Shown here: positions 32,619 to 40,489 of the stretch, in pieces
Layout: each line of letters begins with the position of its first letter
Numbering within the stretch: position 1 is the first letter of the stretch
Source of the DNA: Streptomyces abyssalis
Lineage (GTDB): Bacteria; Actinomycetota; Actinomycetes; Streptomycetales; Streptomycetaceae
Assembly: GCF_001751365.1 (NCBI RefSeq)
Contig: NZ_LJGT01000041.1
Span: forward strand, 729-64,728
Reading direction: 5' to 3'
Length of the DNA: 64,000 nt
Translations under genes and position numbers: made by a program
The notes under the pieces: generated by a model
Told to the model about the DNA's origin: nothing
Database searches by the model: none
The model's input: only the letters and a program-made list of their open reading frames with translations

Positions 32619-34415
32619 CTAGCCCAGCGTCCAGGCCAGGATGCCGGACTGTGCATAGATCAACACGCAGAGAACAAACAGGAGTCCGAGGCTCCACTTG
32701 AGCGTCGCGCGCAGCAGCTCCGACTCCTGTCCCGCGCAGCCGACCGCCGTGGCCGCGATGGTGAGGTTCTGAGGGCTGATCATCTTTCCGACGACGCCGC
32801 CGGAGGTGTTGCCCGCGACCAGCAGCGTCGGATCGAGCCCGGCTCCCTTGGCGGCGGCGAACTGCAGGCTGGCGAAGAGGGCGTTGGACGAGGTGTCGGA
32901 ACCCGTCACCGCGGTCCCGAACCAGCCGAGCACCGGCGAGAGCAGCGCGAGCGCGCTCCCGCTCCCGGCTATCCAGGTGCCGATCGTGATGGTCTGCCCC
33001 GACAGGTTCATCGCGTACGCGAGCGCGAGCACGGACGCGACGGTGAGCAGCGCGGTGCGCAGCTTGACCAGGGTCGCCCCGAACTCCCGTAGCGCCACCT
33101 GCGGTTCGATACGGAGGACCAGCGCCGTGAGCAGGCCGGAGAGCAGCAGGAGAGTGCCCGGCGACGAAAGCCAGGCGAGGTTGTAGACGGTGGAGTCGAC
33201 CTCGTTGCCGTTGACCGTGAGCAGCATCCCGTCGAGCCCGGGCCACGGGACGGCGATGTCCGTGTCGCCGAGGAACTCCTTGACGGGCGTCCACAGCTGG
33301 GCCACGGAGAACACCGAGATGACGATGATGTACGGGGCGAAGGCCGTGGCCAGCCGCTTGCCGTCGGTCTCCGGCCGTACGGAAGGCGCTCCGTGGGCCC
33401 CCCGACCTGAGTGGGCCCCGCCTCCGCCGCCGCGGGCAGCCCGCGTCACGGGCATCGTGTGTCCGCCCGGACCGCCGCCGTGGTGCTGCTGCCGGCTGCC
33501 GTGGACACCCCCGCCGTTGCCGGGACTTCCCTGGCCGCCGGGGCCTGCGGCACCGGATCCGCCGCCGTCGCGGAGCAGTTCGGCCTTCGCCTGCTCGGTG
33601 CCGCGCGGCTGCCAGAACCGCAGGAAGACGACCGCCGCCACGAGACTGGCGAGCGAGGTGATGATGTCGGTCAGTTCGACCGAGATGAAGTTCGAGCTGA
33701 CGAACTGGACGACTGCGAAGGTCACGCCGCACACGATCGCGACCGGCCAGATCTGGCGCAGCCCCCGTACCCCGTCCACCAGCAGCGTCAGCAGCAGCGG
33801 CACCACGAGCGCGAGCACCGGCACCTGGCGGCCGACGTACTCGCCGATCTCGGTGTACGGGATCTTGGTCAGCTCGCCCGCGGTGATGACGGGGATGCCC
33901 ATGGCGCCGAAGGCGACGGGCACCGTGTTGGCCACGAGCACCGTGACCGCGGCGCGGAACGGCGGGAAGCCCAGCGCGATGAGCATGATCCCGGTGATCG
34001 CCACGGGCGCGCCGAACCCGGCGAGCGCCTCCAGCAGGGCGCCGAAGCAGAAGGCGAGCACCACCGCGAGGACGCGCGGATCGTCGCTGATCAGCCGCAG
34101 GGACTGGCGAAGATCCTCGAACGTCCCGCTCACGACCGTCAGTTGGTACAGCCAGATCGCCGTGACGAGGATCCAGCCGATGGGGAAGAGGCCGAAGACC
34201 GCGCCCTCGCTCGCGGTGAGGACAGCCAGCTTGAACGGCATCCCGTACACGGTGACGGCGATGGCGACGGCGACCGCGAGGGCGCTGAGACCTGCCCAGT
34301 GGGCTCTGACGCGAGCCGCTCCGAGCAGGAGGAACAGAGTGAGCAGCGGCACGGTGGCCACGAGGGCCGACAGCGCGAGGCCACCGGAGAGCGGAGAGAG
34401 CGCGGGCTGATACAA
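32619..34415 (-). CDS. lctP: L-lactate permease (LctP family)
   Basis: A polytopic membrane protein of about 598 residues, with roughly 12 or more hydrophobic segments, that imports lactate (and glycolate in E. coli) with protons. Family blocks are GFGAPVAITGIMLIALGFPP, VANTVPVAFGAMGIPVITAG and, near the C-terminus, VLGWFGTAVTGSDTSSNALF with AGNTSGGVVGKMISPQNLTI. A Gly/His/Arg-rich cytoplasmic loop (about 285-345) is longer than in E. coli LldP. The proposed start is TTG 34415, with GGGGA upstream; the open frame extends further but has no good site. It is controlled by the divergent FadR/LldR-type gene through two operators. No lactate dehydrogenase lies nearby. Confidence 0.92.
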   Translation of the reverse strand: MYQPALSPLSGGLALSALVATVPLLTLFLLLGAARVRAHWAGLSALAVAVAIAVTVYGMPFKLAVLTASEGAVFGLFPIGWILVTAIWLYQLTVVSGTFEDLRQSLRLISDDPRVLAVVLAFCFGALLEALAGFGAPVAITGIMLIALGFPPFRAAVTVLVANTVPVAFGAMGIPVITAGELTKIPYTEIGEYVGRQVPVLALVVPLLLTLLVDGVRGLRQIWPVAIVCGVTFAVVQFVSSNFISVELTDIITSLASLVAAVVFLRFWQPRGTEQAKAELLRDGGGSGAAGPGGQGSPGNGGGVHGSRQQHHGGGPGGHTMPVTRAARGGGGGAHSGRGAHGAPSVRPETDGKRLATAFAPYIIVISVFSVAQLWTPVKEFLGDTDIAVPWPGLDGMLLTVNGNEVDSTVYNLAWLSSPGTLLLLSGLLTALVLRIEPQVALREFGATLVKLRTALLTVASVLALAYAMNLSGQTITIGTWIAGSGSALALLSPVLGWFGTAVTGSDTSSNALFASLQFAAAKGAGLDPTLLVAGNTSGGVVGKMISPQNLTIAATAVGCAGQESELLRATLKWSLGLLFVLCVLIYAQSGILAWTLG

Positions 34416-34434
34416 GGGGATCCCCGTACAGATT

Positions 34435-34522
34435 TGGTCAGACCATGCGATGAAGCTGCCACACACTATGAAGAGCTCAACTCGCTGTCCAGAGAACGCA
34501 CATGACTTTTGGTCGGACCAAA
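34435..34522. promoter_or_regulatory. Paired LldR-type operators and lctP promoter in the divergent region
   Basis: O1 is TGGTCAGACCA (34435-34445) and O2 is TTTGGTCGGACCAAA (34508-34522). Both are perfect odd palindromes of the LldR class (TGGTCNGACCA), with centres 75 bp apart, about seven turns. On the minus strand the lctP promoter lies between them: -35 TGGACA (34491-34486), 17-bp spacer, -10 TAGTGT (34468-34463). O1 falls just downstream of the start point. A repression loop, as in E. coli lldPRD, is likely. Confidence 0.8.
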
Positions 34523-34615
34523 CCACGGGCGGTTGGGTTACGCTCGCCGCGACCGCGCCGTCCCGGTTGCGCTCGGGGGCGGGTGGATCTGCGTCGCGGA
34601 TATGGGAGGGGTTTC

Positions 34616-35359
34616 ATGACGGGGCAGGACGACTGGGAACCCGTAGCCCGTTCACGCACGTACGAGCTGGTGCTCACCAGGATCGAGCAGCTCATCCTCG
34701 ACGGACGGCTCAGGGTGGGCGACCGGCTGCCGCCCGAGCGGGAGTTGAGCGAGATGCTCGGCGTGAGCAGGGCGGCGATCCGGGAGGCGCTGCGCGTGCT
34801 GGAGGCCCAGGGGGCGCTGCGTCCGCGGGTCGGCACGGGGCCCGACTCGGGGAACGTGATCGCGGCCATGCCCGACGCCGGGCTCACCCAGTTCCTGAGG
34901 CTGCACATCGCGCTGGCGCACTTCCCCCTCGACGACGTCGTCGAGGCGCGTGCCGTGCTGGAGCGGTCCAGCGCGAGGCTCGCCGCCGAGCGCGCCAAGG
35001 AAGAGGACCTCGCCCGGATGCGCGAACAGCTCGACCGCATGGACGCCGTCGGGCTGCCGCGCGAGGTGTTCAACGACTGCGACACCGACTTCCACGTGGC
35101 GATCGCGGAGGCCGCCGGCAACCGTCTGGTCGCCGATCTGACCGTCTCCGTGCGCAACGCGGTCCGCCAGACCCTGCTGACGGTCTTCCACCGGGTCGAG
35201 GACTGGGAGGCAGTCGCCGCGCGGCTGCGCGCGGAGCACCGGGCGATCTACGACGCCGTCGCGGCCGGGGAGGCCGAGCGCGCCGGTGAGGCGGTGGAGG
35301 CGCACATCCGCTCCGTGCACCGGGACATCGTCATCCCGTCCCTGTCGCCCGTCCCCTGA
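34616..35359 (+). CDS. GntR-family regulator, LldR/FadR-type (probable lactate-responsive)
   Basis: A 247-residue regulator. The winged HTH (about 12-85) includes LILDGRLRVGDRLPPERELS and LGVSRAAIREALRVLEAQGA. An FCD domain follows (about 105-235), with acidic and His metal-ligand positions in FNDCDTDFHVAIAEAAGNRL and LRAEHRAIYDAVAAGE. ATG 34616 has GGGAGGGG 5 nt upstream; the longer open frame is not used. Divergent placement next to lctP and the TGGTCNGACCA operators make it the likely lactate-sensing repressor. TetR follows 76 bp downstream. Confidence 0.92.
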   Translation: MTGQDDWEPVARSRTYELVLTRIEQLILDGRLRVGDRLPPERELSEMLGVSRAAIREALRVLEAQGALRPRVGTGPDSGNVIAAMPDAGLTQFLRLHIALAHFPLDDVVEARAVLERSSARLAAERAKEEDLARMREQLDRMDAVGLPREVFNDCDTDFHVAIAEAAGNRLVADLTVSVRNAVRQTLLTVFHRVEDWEAVAARLRAEHRAIYDAVAAGEAERAGEAVEAHIRSVHRDIVIPSLSPVP

Positions 35360-35405
35360 GAGACCCTGCCCTCGGCGTGCAGGACGGCCGGGAGCGGCCT
35401 GGCGT

Positions 35406-35435
35406 GTCAACGAGTGTTGGCCTACATTCGTTGAC
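35406..35435 (+). promoter_or_regulatory. TetR-type 30-bp palindromic operator abutting the TetR start codon
   Basis: GTCAAC-n3-TGTTGGCC-n-ACA-n3-GTTGAC ends at the base before ATG 35436. TACATT (35423-35428), inside it, is a fair -10 whose start point would be the A of the ATG, so the message is probably leaderless and the operator would block its own promoter. Confidence 0.78.
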
Positions 35436-36086
35436 ATGGAGGACGAAGCGAAGCCCGGGCCCGCACGGGAGGCGGACGCCGGGGCGGCGGCGCACCTCGC
35501 GGTCTCCGCGCAGGTCGCTACGGACGGCAGGCCGCCCCGCCGCTCCGATTCGACACGGGCGGCGATCCTTCGCGCGGCGCGCGAGCGCTTCGCCTCGGAC
35601 GGATACGAGCGGGCGACGATCCGCGCCGTGGCGCGCGACGCGGCCATCGACCCGTCGATGGTCATGCGCTACTTCGGCAACAAGGAGGGCCTGTTCGCCG
35701 CTGCCTCCGAGATCGACCTCCGGCTGCCGGAGCTGACCGTCGTCCCCGCCGACGAGGCCGGCACCCGTCTCGTACGCCACTTCCTGGAGCGCTGGGAGGG
35801 GGACGAGACGCTGAACGCCCTGGTGCGCGTGGGCGTAACCAACCCCGCGGGAGCCGAGCGGGTCCATTCCGTCTTCCGCGACCAGGTCGCCCCCGTGGTG
35901 GCCTCGGTGTGCCCCGATCCGCAACAGGTGCCGGTGCGGGCCGCGTTGGTGGCCTCGCAGATCCTGGGTATGGCCGTGAGCCGTTACGTGCTGAGGCTGC
36001 CGCCCGCGGCGGCGCTGACGCACGAGGAGATCGTGAACTGGCTCGGACCGACGGTCCAGCGGTATCTCACGGCTGAGGGGCCGTAG
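35436..36086 (+). CDS. TetR/AcrR-family transcriptional regulator
   Basis: A 216-residue repressor. A disordered N-terminal tail (about 40 residues) precedes the TetR HTH: STRAAILRAARERFASDGYE, then RAVARDAAIDPSMVMRYFGN. The C-terminal ligand domain resembles the TetR_C_17 type (LVRHFLERWEGDETLNALVR, RAALVASQILGMAVSRYVLR). Relatives often sit divergently beside flavin monooxygenases or efflux pumps and bind palindromes of the kind seen here. ATG 35436 directly abuts its operator. Its probable second target is the FAD monooxygenase 3.9 kb to the left. Confidence 0.93.
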   Translation: MEDEAKPGPAREADAGAAAHLAVSAQVATDGRPPRRSDSTRAAILRAARERFASDGYERATIRAVARDAAIDPSMVMRYFGNKEGLFAAASEIDLRLPELTVVPADEAGTRLVRHFLERWEGDETLNALVRVGVTNPAGAERVHSVFRDQVAPVVASVCPDPQQVPVRAALVASQILGMAVSRYVLRLPPAAALTHEEIVNWLGPTVQRYLTAEGP

Positions 36087-36116
36087 CACCCGGAGCATCC
36101 CGGAGTGCTCAGGGCC

Positions 36117-36545
36117 TCAGGGCCACACCAGGCAGTACGGCTGGTGGCCCGCCATGTGCAGGCGGTCGGAGAAGTCCTGCCATTCATGGAGAAGTTGGTA
36201 CACGTTGAACGCGTCCTGGGGGCCGGCACGGTCCGGGACCGTCGACCAGATGAACGCCGCGGCCCCGACCGACTCCTCGCCGATGCCCCGCAGCGGGTCC
36301 ACGACCGTCATCGGCAGCTTCACCACGGCGTAGTCCGGGTGCAGCACGACGAGTTCGAGCGGCGGCACCCGGTGAAGAGGTATGCCCTCGATGCCGGTGA
36401 GCACCATCGCGGCCATCGTCTCGGGCTTGATCTTGGTGAACATGCCGTGACCCAGCTCGTCGCCGCCGAGCTCCTCCGGGCGCATGGACACAGGGACCCG
36501 GGCAGCGGTCGCGCCGTCCGGGGCGCCGAAATACTTGTAGGTCAC
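36117..36545 (-). CDS. Conserved Streptomyces hypothetical protein
   Basis: A 142-residue soluble protein without signal or membrane segments. It begins MTYKYFGAPDGATAARVPVS and contains EELGGDELGHGMFTKIKPET and FNVYQLLHEWQDFSDRLHMA, ending HQPYCLVWP. I recall a near-identical small protein of unknown function next to hemL in other Streptomyces. It probably adopts a mixed alpha/beta fold, but no family is recognised. GTG 36545 is chosen on that homolog start; GTG 36551 and a much longer open frame exist but lack ribosome sites. Confidence 0.8.
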   Translation of the reverse strand: MTYKYFGAPDGATAARVPVSMRPEELGGDELGHGMFTKIKPETMAAMVLTGIEGIPLHRVPPLELVVLHPDYAVVKLPMTVVDPLRGIGEESVGAAAFIWSTVPDRAGPQDAFNVYQLLHEWQDFSDRLHMAGHQPYCLVWP

Positions 36546-36869
36546 CCCCACTCGGCCGCCACCCTTGCTGCTCCCAGAGTCTCTGTCCACCGCGTCTCTG
36601 CGGTGACGTCCCCTCGCGCGCTCCGGACCGAGGTCCCCGGTACCCTCTCCCAGTCCACCACCGCGCTGCATGTCACCACCCGACCACTCGCGGCCGCCGC
36701 CGCGCAACCCGATCACCGTGTCAGAGACCTCCCCGTCCTGCGGAACGTGAAACGCCCCGCAGGGCCTGGGTAATCCCCGCTTCACCGGGCCGGTACCTCA
36801 CCGGCTCGCTGCCCTTCGCATACCCACGGACGGGACGACGACGCAGTGCCATGAGAATGCTCTGACACC
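36546..36869. other. 324-bp divergent intergenic region before hemL
   Basis: It holds the divergent leaders of the hypothetical gene and hemL. No clear promoter hexamers, Rex operator, riboswitch or tRNA could be recognised. The sequence is mostly GC-rich, with no repeats of note. Confidence 0.6.
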
Positions 36870-38186
36870 ATGGCCCTCGTGACTTACTCGTACGAGGCCC
36901 CAGTATCGCAGTCGCTCTTCGACCGTGCCGCCGCCGTGACGCCGGGAGGCGTGAACTCTCCGGTCCGTGCGTTCCAAGCCGTGGGCGGTACGCCCCGTTT
37001 CATGGCCTCCGGTGCCGGTCCGTACCTGATGGACGCCGACGGACGTGAGTACGTCGACCTCGTCTGCTCATGGGGACCGATGATTCTGGGCCATTCCCAC
37101 CCCGAGGTGCTGGCCGCCGTCCAGGAGGCGGTGAGCCGCGGTACGTCCTTCGGCACGCCCGGCGAGGACGAAGTGGCCCTGGCGGAAGAGATCGTGGACC
37201 GTGTCGGGCCCGTCGAGCAGGTGCGGCTCGTCTCCTCCGGCACCGAGGCCACGATGTCCGCGATCCGGCTGGCGCGCGGCTTCACGGGCCGTGCGAAGGT
37301 CGTGAAGTTCGCGGGCTGCTACCACGGGCATGTCGACGCGTTGCTCGCCTCGGCCGGTTCGGGCGTCGCGACCTTCGGGCTGCCCGACACCCCGGGCGTG
37401 ACGGGCGCGCAGGCGGCCGAGACGATCGTGCTGCCGTACAACGATCTCGACGCCGTGCGGGAAGCGTTCGCCGCGCAGCCGGACGAGATCGCATGCGTCA
37501 TCACCGAGGCGTCGCCCGGCAACATGGGCATCGTGCCGCCGGAGCCCGGCTTCAACGAGCAGCTCAAGGAGATCTGCCGGGCGCACGGCGCGCTGTTCGT
37601 CTCCGACGAGGTGATGACGGGCTTCCGCGTCAGCAAGCAGGGCTGGTACGGGATCGACCAAGTCGTCCCCGATCTGATGACGTTCGGCAAGGTCATGGGA
37701 GGCGGCTTCCCCGCCGCTGCCTTCGGTGGACGGCGCGACGTCATGGAGCACCTGGCTCCCGCCGGCCCCGTCTACCAGGCCGGCACCCTCTCCGGGAATC
37801 CGGTCGCCACGGCCGCCGGCCTCGCGCAGCTCCGGCTGCTGGACGACGGGGCGTACGCCGCCGTCGACGCGGCGTCCGAGCAGCTGCGCGGTGCCGTGAC
37901 CGAAGCGCTGACCAAGGCGGGCGTCGCGCACCGGCTGCAGGTCGCGGGCAACATGTTCTCCGTGTTCTTCACCGACGCGCCGGTCACCGACTACGCGGGC
38001 GCCAGGGCACAGGAGGCGTTCCGCTTCAAGGCCCTCTTCCACTCCATGCTGGAGCAGGGCGTCTATCTGCCGCCGTCCGCCTTCGAGTCGTGGTTCGTCT
38101 CGACCGCACATGACGACGGCGCGCTGGAGCGCGTCGTCGCCGCACTGCCCGACGCCGCCCGTGCGGCCGCCGAGGCGACGGCATGA
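36870..38186 (+). CDS. hemL: Glutamate-1-semialdehyde 2,1-aminomutase
   Basis: A 438-residue class III PLP aminotransferase fold enzyme that makes 5-aminolevulinate from the HemA product. Landmarks are the start SQSLFDRAAAVTPGGVNSPV, VSSGTEATMSAIRLARG, the coenzyme Asp in LFVSDEVMTGFR, and the PLP lysine K274 in TFGKVMGGGFP. Length is typical. ATG 36870 is used; GTG 36879 is also possible and no strong ribosome site helps. It is not in the rex-hem operon, as is usual. It overlaps the following phosphatase gene by ATGA. Confidence 0.97.
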   Translation: MALVTYSYEAPVSQSLFDRAAAVTPGGVNSPVRAFQAVGGTPRFMASGAGPYLMDADGREYVDLVCSWGPMILGHSHPEVLAAVQEAVSRGTSFGTPGEDEVALAEEIVDRVGPVEQVRLVSSGTEATMSAIRLARGFTGRAKVVKFAGCYHGHVDALLASAGSGVATFGLPDTPGVTGAQAAETIVLPYNDLDAVREAFAAQPDEIACVITEASPGNMGIVPPEPGFNEQLKEICRAHGALFVSDEVMTGFRVSKQGWYGIDQVVPDLMTFGKVMGGGFPAAAFGGRRDVMEHLAPAGPVYQAGTLSGNPVATAAGLAQLRLLDDGAYAAVDAASEQLRGAVTEALTKAGVAHRLQVAGNMFSVFFTDAPVTDYAGARAQEAFRFKALFHSMLEQGVYLPPSAFESWFVSTAHDDGALERVVAALPDAARAAAEATA

Positions 38187-38944
38187 GCGCCGAGGACCGT
38201 ACGGGCACGGGCCACGGCCGGGGAAGACCCGGCGGCCCGGAACTGGAACTCCCAGGGTCCCGCGGCGGCTCCGGTGAGGCCGTGACCGTCGTGCACGTGA
38301 TCCGCCACGGCGAGGTCGAGAACCCGGGGGGCGTCCTCTACGGACGTCTGCCCGGCTACCACCTCTCCGAGCTGGGGCGCCGGATGGCCGACCGCGTCGC
38401 CGAGCATCTCGCCGACCGCGACGTCAGATACGTCGTCGCCTCGCCGCTGGAGCGCGCGCAGGAGACGGCCGCGCCCATCGCCAAGGCGCACGGTCTGGAC
38501 GTCGCCAGTGACGACGGCCTGATCGAGGCCGACAACGTCTTCCAGGGCAGGACGGTCGGCGTCGGGGACGGCGCGCTGCGCAAGCCCGCGAACTGGCGCC
38601 ATCTCTTCAACCCGTTCCGTCCGTCGTGGGGCGAGTCGTACGTGCACCAGGTGCAGCGGATGCGCACCGCGCTCGACACGGCGCGCGACGCCGCACGCGG
38701 CCACGAAGCCGTATGCGTCTCGCACCAGTTGCCGATCTGGACGCTGCGCAGCTTCGTGGAACGGCGCCGGCTGTGGCACGACCCGCGCCGCCGGCAGTGC
38801 ACTCTCGGCTCGCTCACGACCTTCACCTTCAACGGGGACAAGATCGTCTCCGTCGGCTACACGGAGCCCGCCCGCGACCTCGTCCCCGCGCACCTGCGCG
38901 CCGGAGCGAGGGCCTCCAGGGGCGGCGGAGGACGCGGGGCCTGA
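38183..38944 (+). CDS. Histidine phosphatase family protein (phosphoglycerate-mutase-like)
   Basis: A 253-residue protein with the branch-1 histidine phosphatase motif VIRHGEVEN (R41, phospho-acceptor H42, G43). A second His lies in VCVSHQLPIWTLR, and Arg/Glu positions in SPLERAQETAAPIA. It is probably a small-molecule phosphatase rather than a glycolytic mutase, because the mutase insert is absent. The N-terminal 35 residues are Gly/Arg-rich and the C-terminus is also Gly/Arg-rich. The start overlaps hemL by 4 bp, and the pair is coupled; it lies just before the cytochrome c operon. Confidence 0.92.
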   Translation: MSAEDRTGTGHGRGRPGGPELELPGSRGGSGEAVTVVHVIRHGEVENPGGVLYGRLPGYHLSELGRRMADRVAEHLADRDVRYVVASPLERAQETAAPIAKAHGLDVASDDGLIEADNVFQGRTVGVGDGALRKPANWRHLFNPFRPSWGESYVHQVQRMRTALDTARDAARGHEAVCVSHQLPIWTLRSFVERRRLWHDPRRRQCTLGSLTTFTFNGDKIVSVGYTEPARDLVPAHLRAGARASRGGGGRGA

Positions 38945-39050
38945 GGGCGGCCGGAGCCTCCGTGAGCGTCACCCCGGGCGGGCCGCCGCAGCTGCGGACG
39001 GCCGGTACGCAACGGCACAAGGGGGGCGTGGAAGATCGGCCCGGAGCCCA

Positions 39051-39066
39051 TGCGAAACTTTTCACA
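39051..39066. promoter_or_regulatory. Rex-operator-like site over the tlpA start codon
   Basis: TGCGAAACTTTTCACA matches the Rex core TGTGAANNNNTTCACA at 11 of 12 defined positions. Its last A is the first base of the tlpA ATG. Rex here could block a leaderless or near-leaderless transcript of the cytochrome c maturation operon. Confidence 0.6.
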
Positions 39067-39668
39067 TGAGTCAGACCCGTGCCCTCCGGTACCGCCCCGC
39101 ACTGCTGATCGCCGCGCTCGCGGCGGGCGCGTCGGTGCTTGCCGGGTGCTCGGGCGACGAGACCGGTTCGTCGTCCGGGGACGCCAAGTTCGTCCAGGGC
39201 ACCGGGAAGATCACCAAGGTGAAGAGCGGCGAGCGGCAGAAGGCTCCGGACATCTCGGGCAAGGGTGTCGACGGGAAGCCGCTGGATCTCTCCGACTACA
39301 AGGGCAAGGTCGTCGTCCTCAACGTCTGGGGCTCCTGGTGCGCGCCGTGCCGCGCGGAGGCCCCGAACCTCGCCAAGGTCGCCGACGAGACCGAGGGCAA
39401 GGGCGTGCAGTTCGTCGGGATCAACACCCGCGATCTCGACCGCGCCAACGCCAAGGCCTTCGAGCGGAACTACGACGTCGGCTACCCGAGCTTCTACGAC
39501 CCGAGCGGAAAGCTCATCCTCCGCTTCCCCAAGGGCACTCTGTCCCCGCAGGCCATTCCGTCCACGCTCATCCTCGACCGTGAGGGGAAGATCGCCGTAC
39601 GGGCCCTGAAGGAGCTCAGCGAGAAGGAACTGCGCTCGGCGCTCGACCCGTTGACGGCGGAGAAGTGA
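39066..39668 (+). CDS. resA: TlpA/ResA-type thiol-disulfide oxidoreductase (lipoprotein)
   Basis: A 200-residue extracytoplasmic thioredoxin-fold lipoprotein with a lipobox LAGC (mature Cys near residue 29). The active site is WCAPC (C92, C95) in NVWGSWCAPCRAEAPNL, and a cis-Pro lies in FPKGTLSPQAIPSTLI. It reduces the apocytochrome c heme-binding cysteines so that ResB-CcsB can attach heme. The ATG lacks a Shine-Dalgarno and overlaps a Rex-like operator. ccdA follows after 7 bp. Confidence 0.94.
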   Translation: MSQTRALRYRPALLIAALAAGASVLAGCSGDETGSSSGDAKFVQGTGKITKVKSGERQKAPDISGKGVDGKPLDLSDYKGKVVVLNVWGSWCAPCRAEAPNLAKVADETEGKGVQFVGINTRDLDRANAKAFERNYDVGYPSFYDPSGKLILRFPKGTLSPQAIPSTLILDREGKIAVRALKELSEKELRSALDPLTAEK

Positions 39669-39675
39669 CCCCGGC

Positions 39676-40488
39676 ATGAGCGTGCTCGCCACTGCCGCGG
39701 CCTCCGCCGCCGGGACGGCCCTCGCGGCGGGTCCCGGGGAGGTGAACCACACGGTTCTCAGCGGCGCCCTGCTGCTGGCCCTGCCCGTGGCGGTGCTCGG
39801 CGGTCTGGTCTCCTTCTTCTCCCCGTGCGTACTGCCGCTCGTGCCGGGCTATCTGAGCTACGTCACCGGCGTCAGCGGCACGGACCTCGCGCAGGCCAGG
39901 CGCGGCCGGATGTTGCTGGGCGCAGCGCTGTTCGTGCTCGGCTTCACCGCCGTCTTCGTCTCCGGCGGCGCCCTGTTCGGCGGTTTCGGCGCGACGCTGC
40001 AGGAGCACCGGTCGGTCATCTCGAAGGTGCTCGGGGCGCTGACGATCCTGCTGGGGCTGGCGTTCATGGGCGCGCTGGGCCCGCTGTCGCGTCTCACCTC
40101 GCGCGAGCTGCGCATACAGCGGCGGCCGTCGGTCGGGCTCGCGGGCGCGCCCATGCTCGGCGTGCTGTTCGGCATCGGCTGGACCCCTTGCATCGGTCCG
40201 ACGCTCGCGGCCGTGCAGACGCTCGCCTTCAGCGAGGCCAGCGCGGGGCGCGGCGCGCTGCTGACGGTTGCGTACTGCCTGGGTCTCGGCCTCCCGTTCG
40301 TCGTCGCGGCCGTCGCCTTCCGGCGCACACTCGGCGCCTTCGGCTGGGTGAAGCGGCACTATGCGTGGGTGATGCGGACGGGCGGCGTGATGCTGGTCGC
40401 GGTCGGCATCCTGCTCGTCACCGGGGTCTGGGACCGGATCGTCTACGACCTTCAAGTCTGGTCGTCCGACTACACCGTGGGAATCTGA
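39676..40488 (+). CDS. ccdA: Cytochrome c biogenesis protein CcdA (thiol electron carrier)
   Basis: A 270-residue protein with about six membrane segments. It passes electrons from cytoplasmic thioredoxin to ResA. The two redox cysteines lie in FFSPCVLPLVPGYLSYVTG and GWTPCIGPTLA. The repeat-like two-half symmetry of the DsbD/CcdA family is visible. It sits between resA and resB with gaps of 7 and 1 bp, so it is one operon. Length is normal for actinobacteria. Confidence 0.95.
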   Translation: MSVLATAAASAAGTALAAGPGEVNHTVLSGALLLALPVAVLGGLVSFFSPCVLPLVPGYLSYVTGVSGTDLAQARRGRMLLGAALFVLGFTAVFVSGGALFGGFGATLQEHRSVISKVLGALTILLGLAFMGALGPLSRLTSRELRIQRRPSVGLAGAPMLGVLFGIGWTPCIGPTLAAVQTLAFSEASAGRGALLTVAYCLGLGLPFVVAAVAFRRTLGAFGWVKRHYAWVMRTGGVMLVAVGILLVTGVWDRIVYDLQVWSSDYTVGI

Positions 40489-40489
40489 G

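Noticed and set aside
36546..36869. Search for a tRNA, riboswitch or Rex site before hemL
   Set aside because: No cloverleaf, T-loop sequence or conserved riboswitch core could be found, and no match to the Rex operator.
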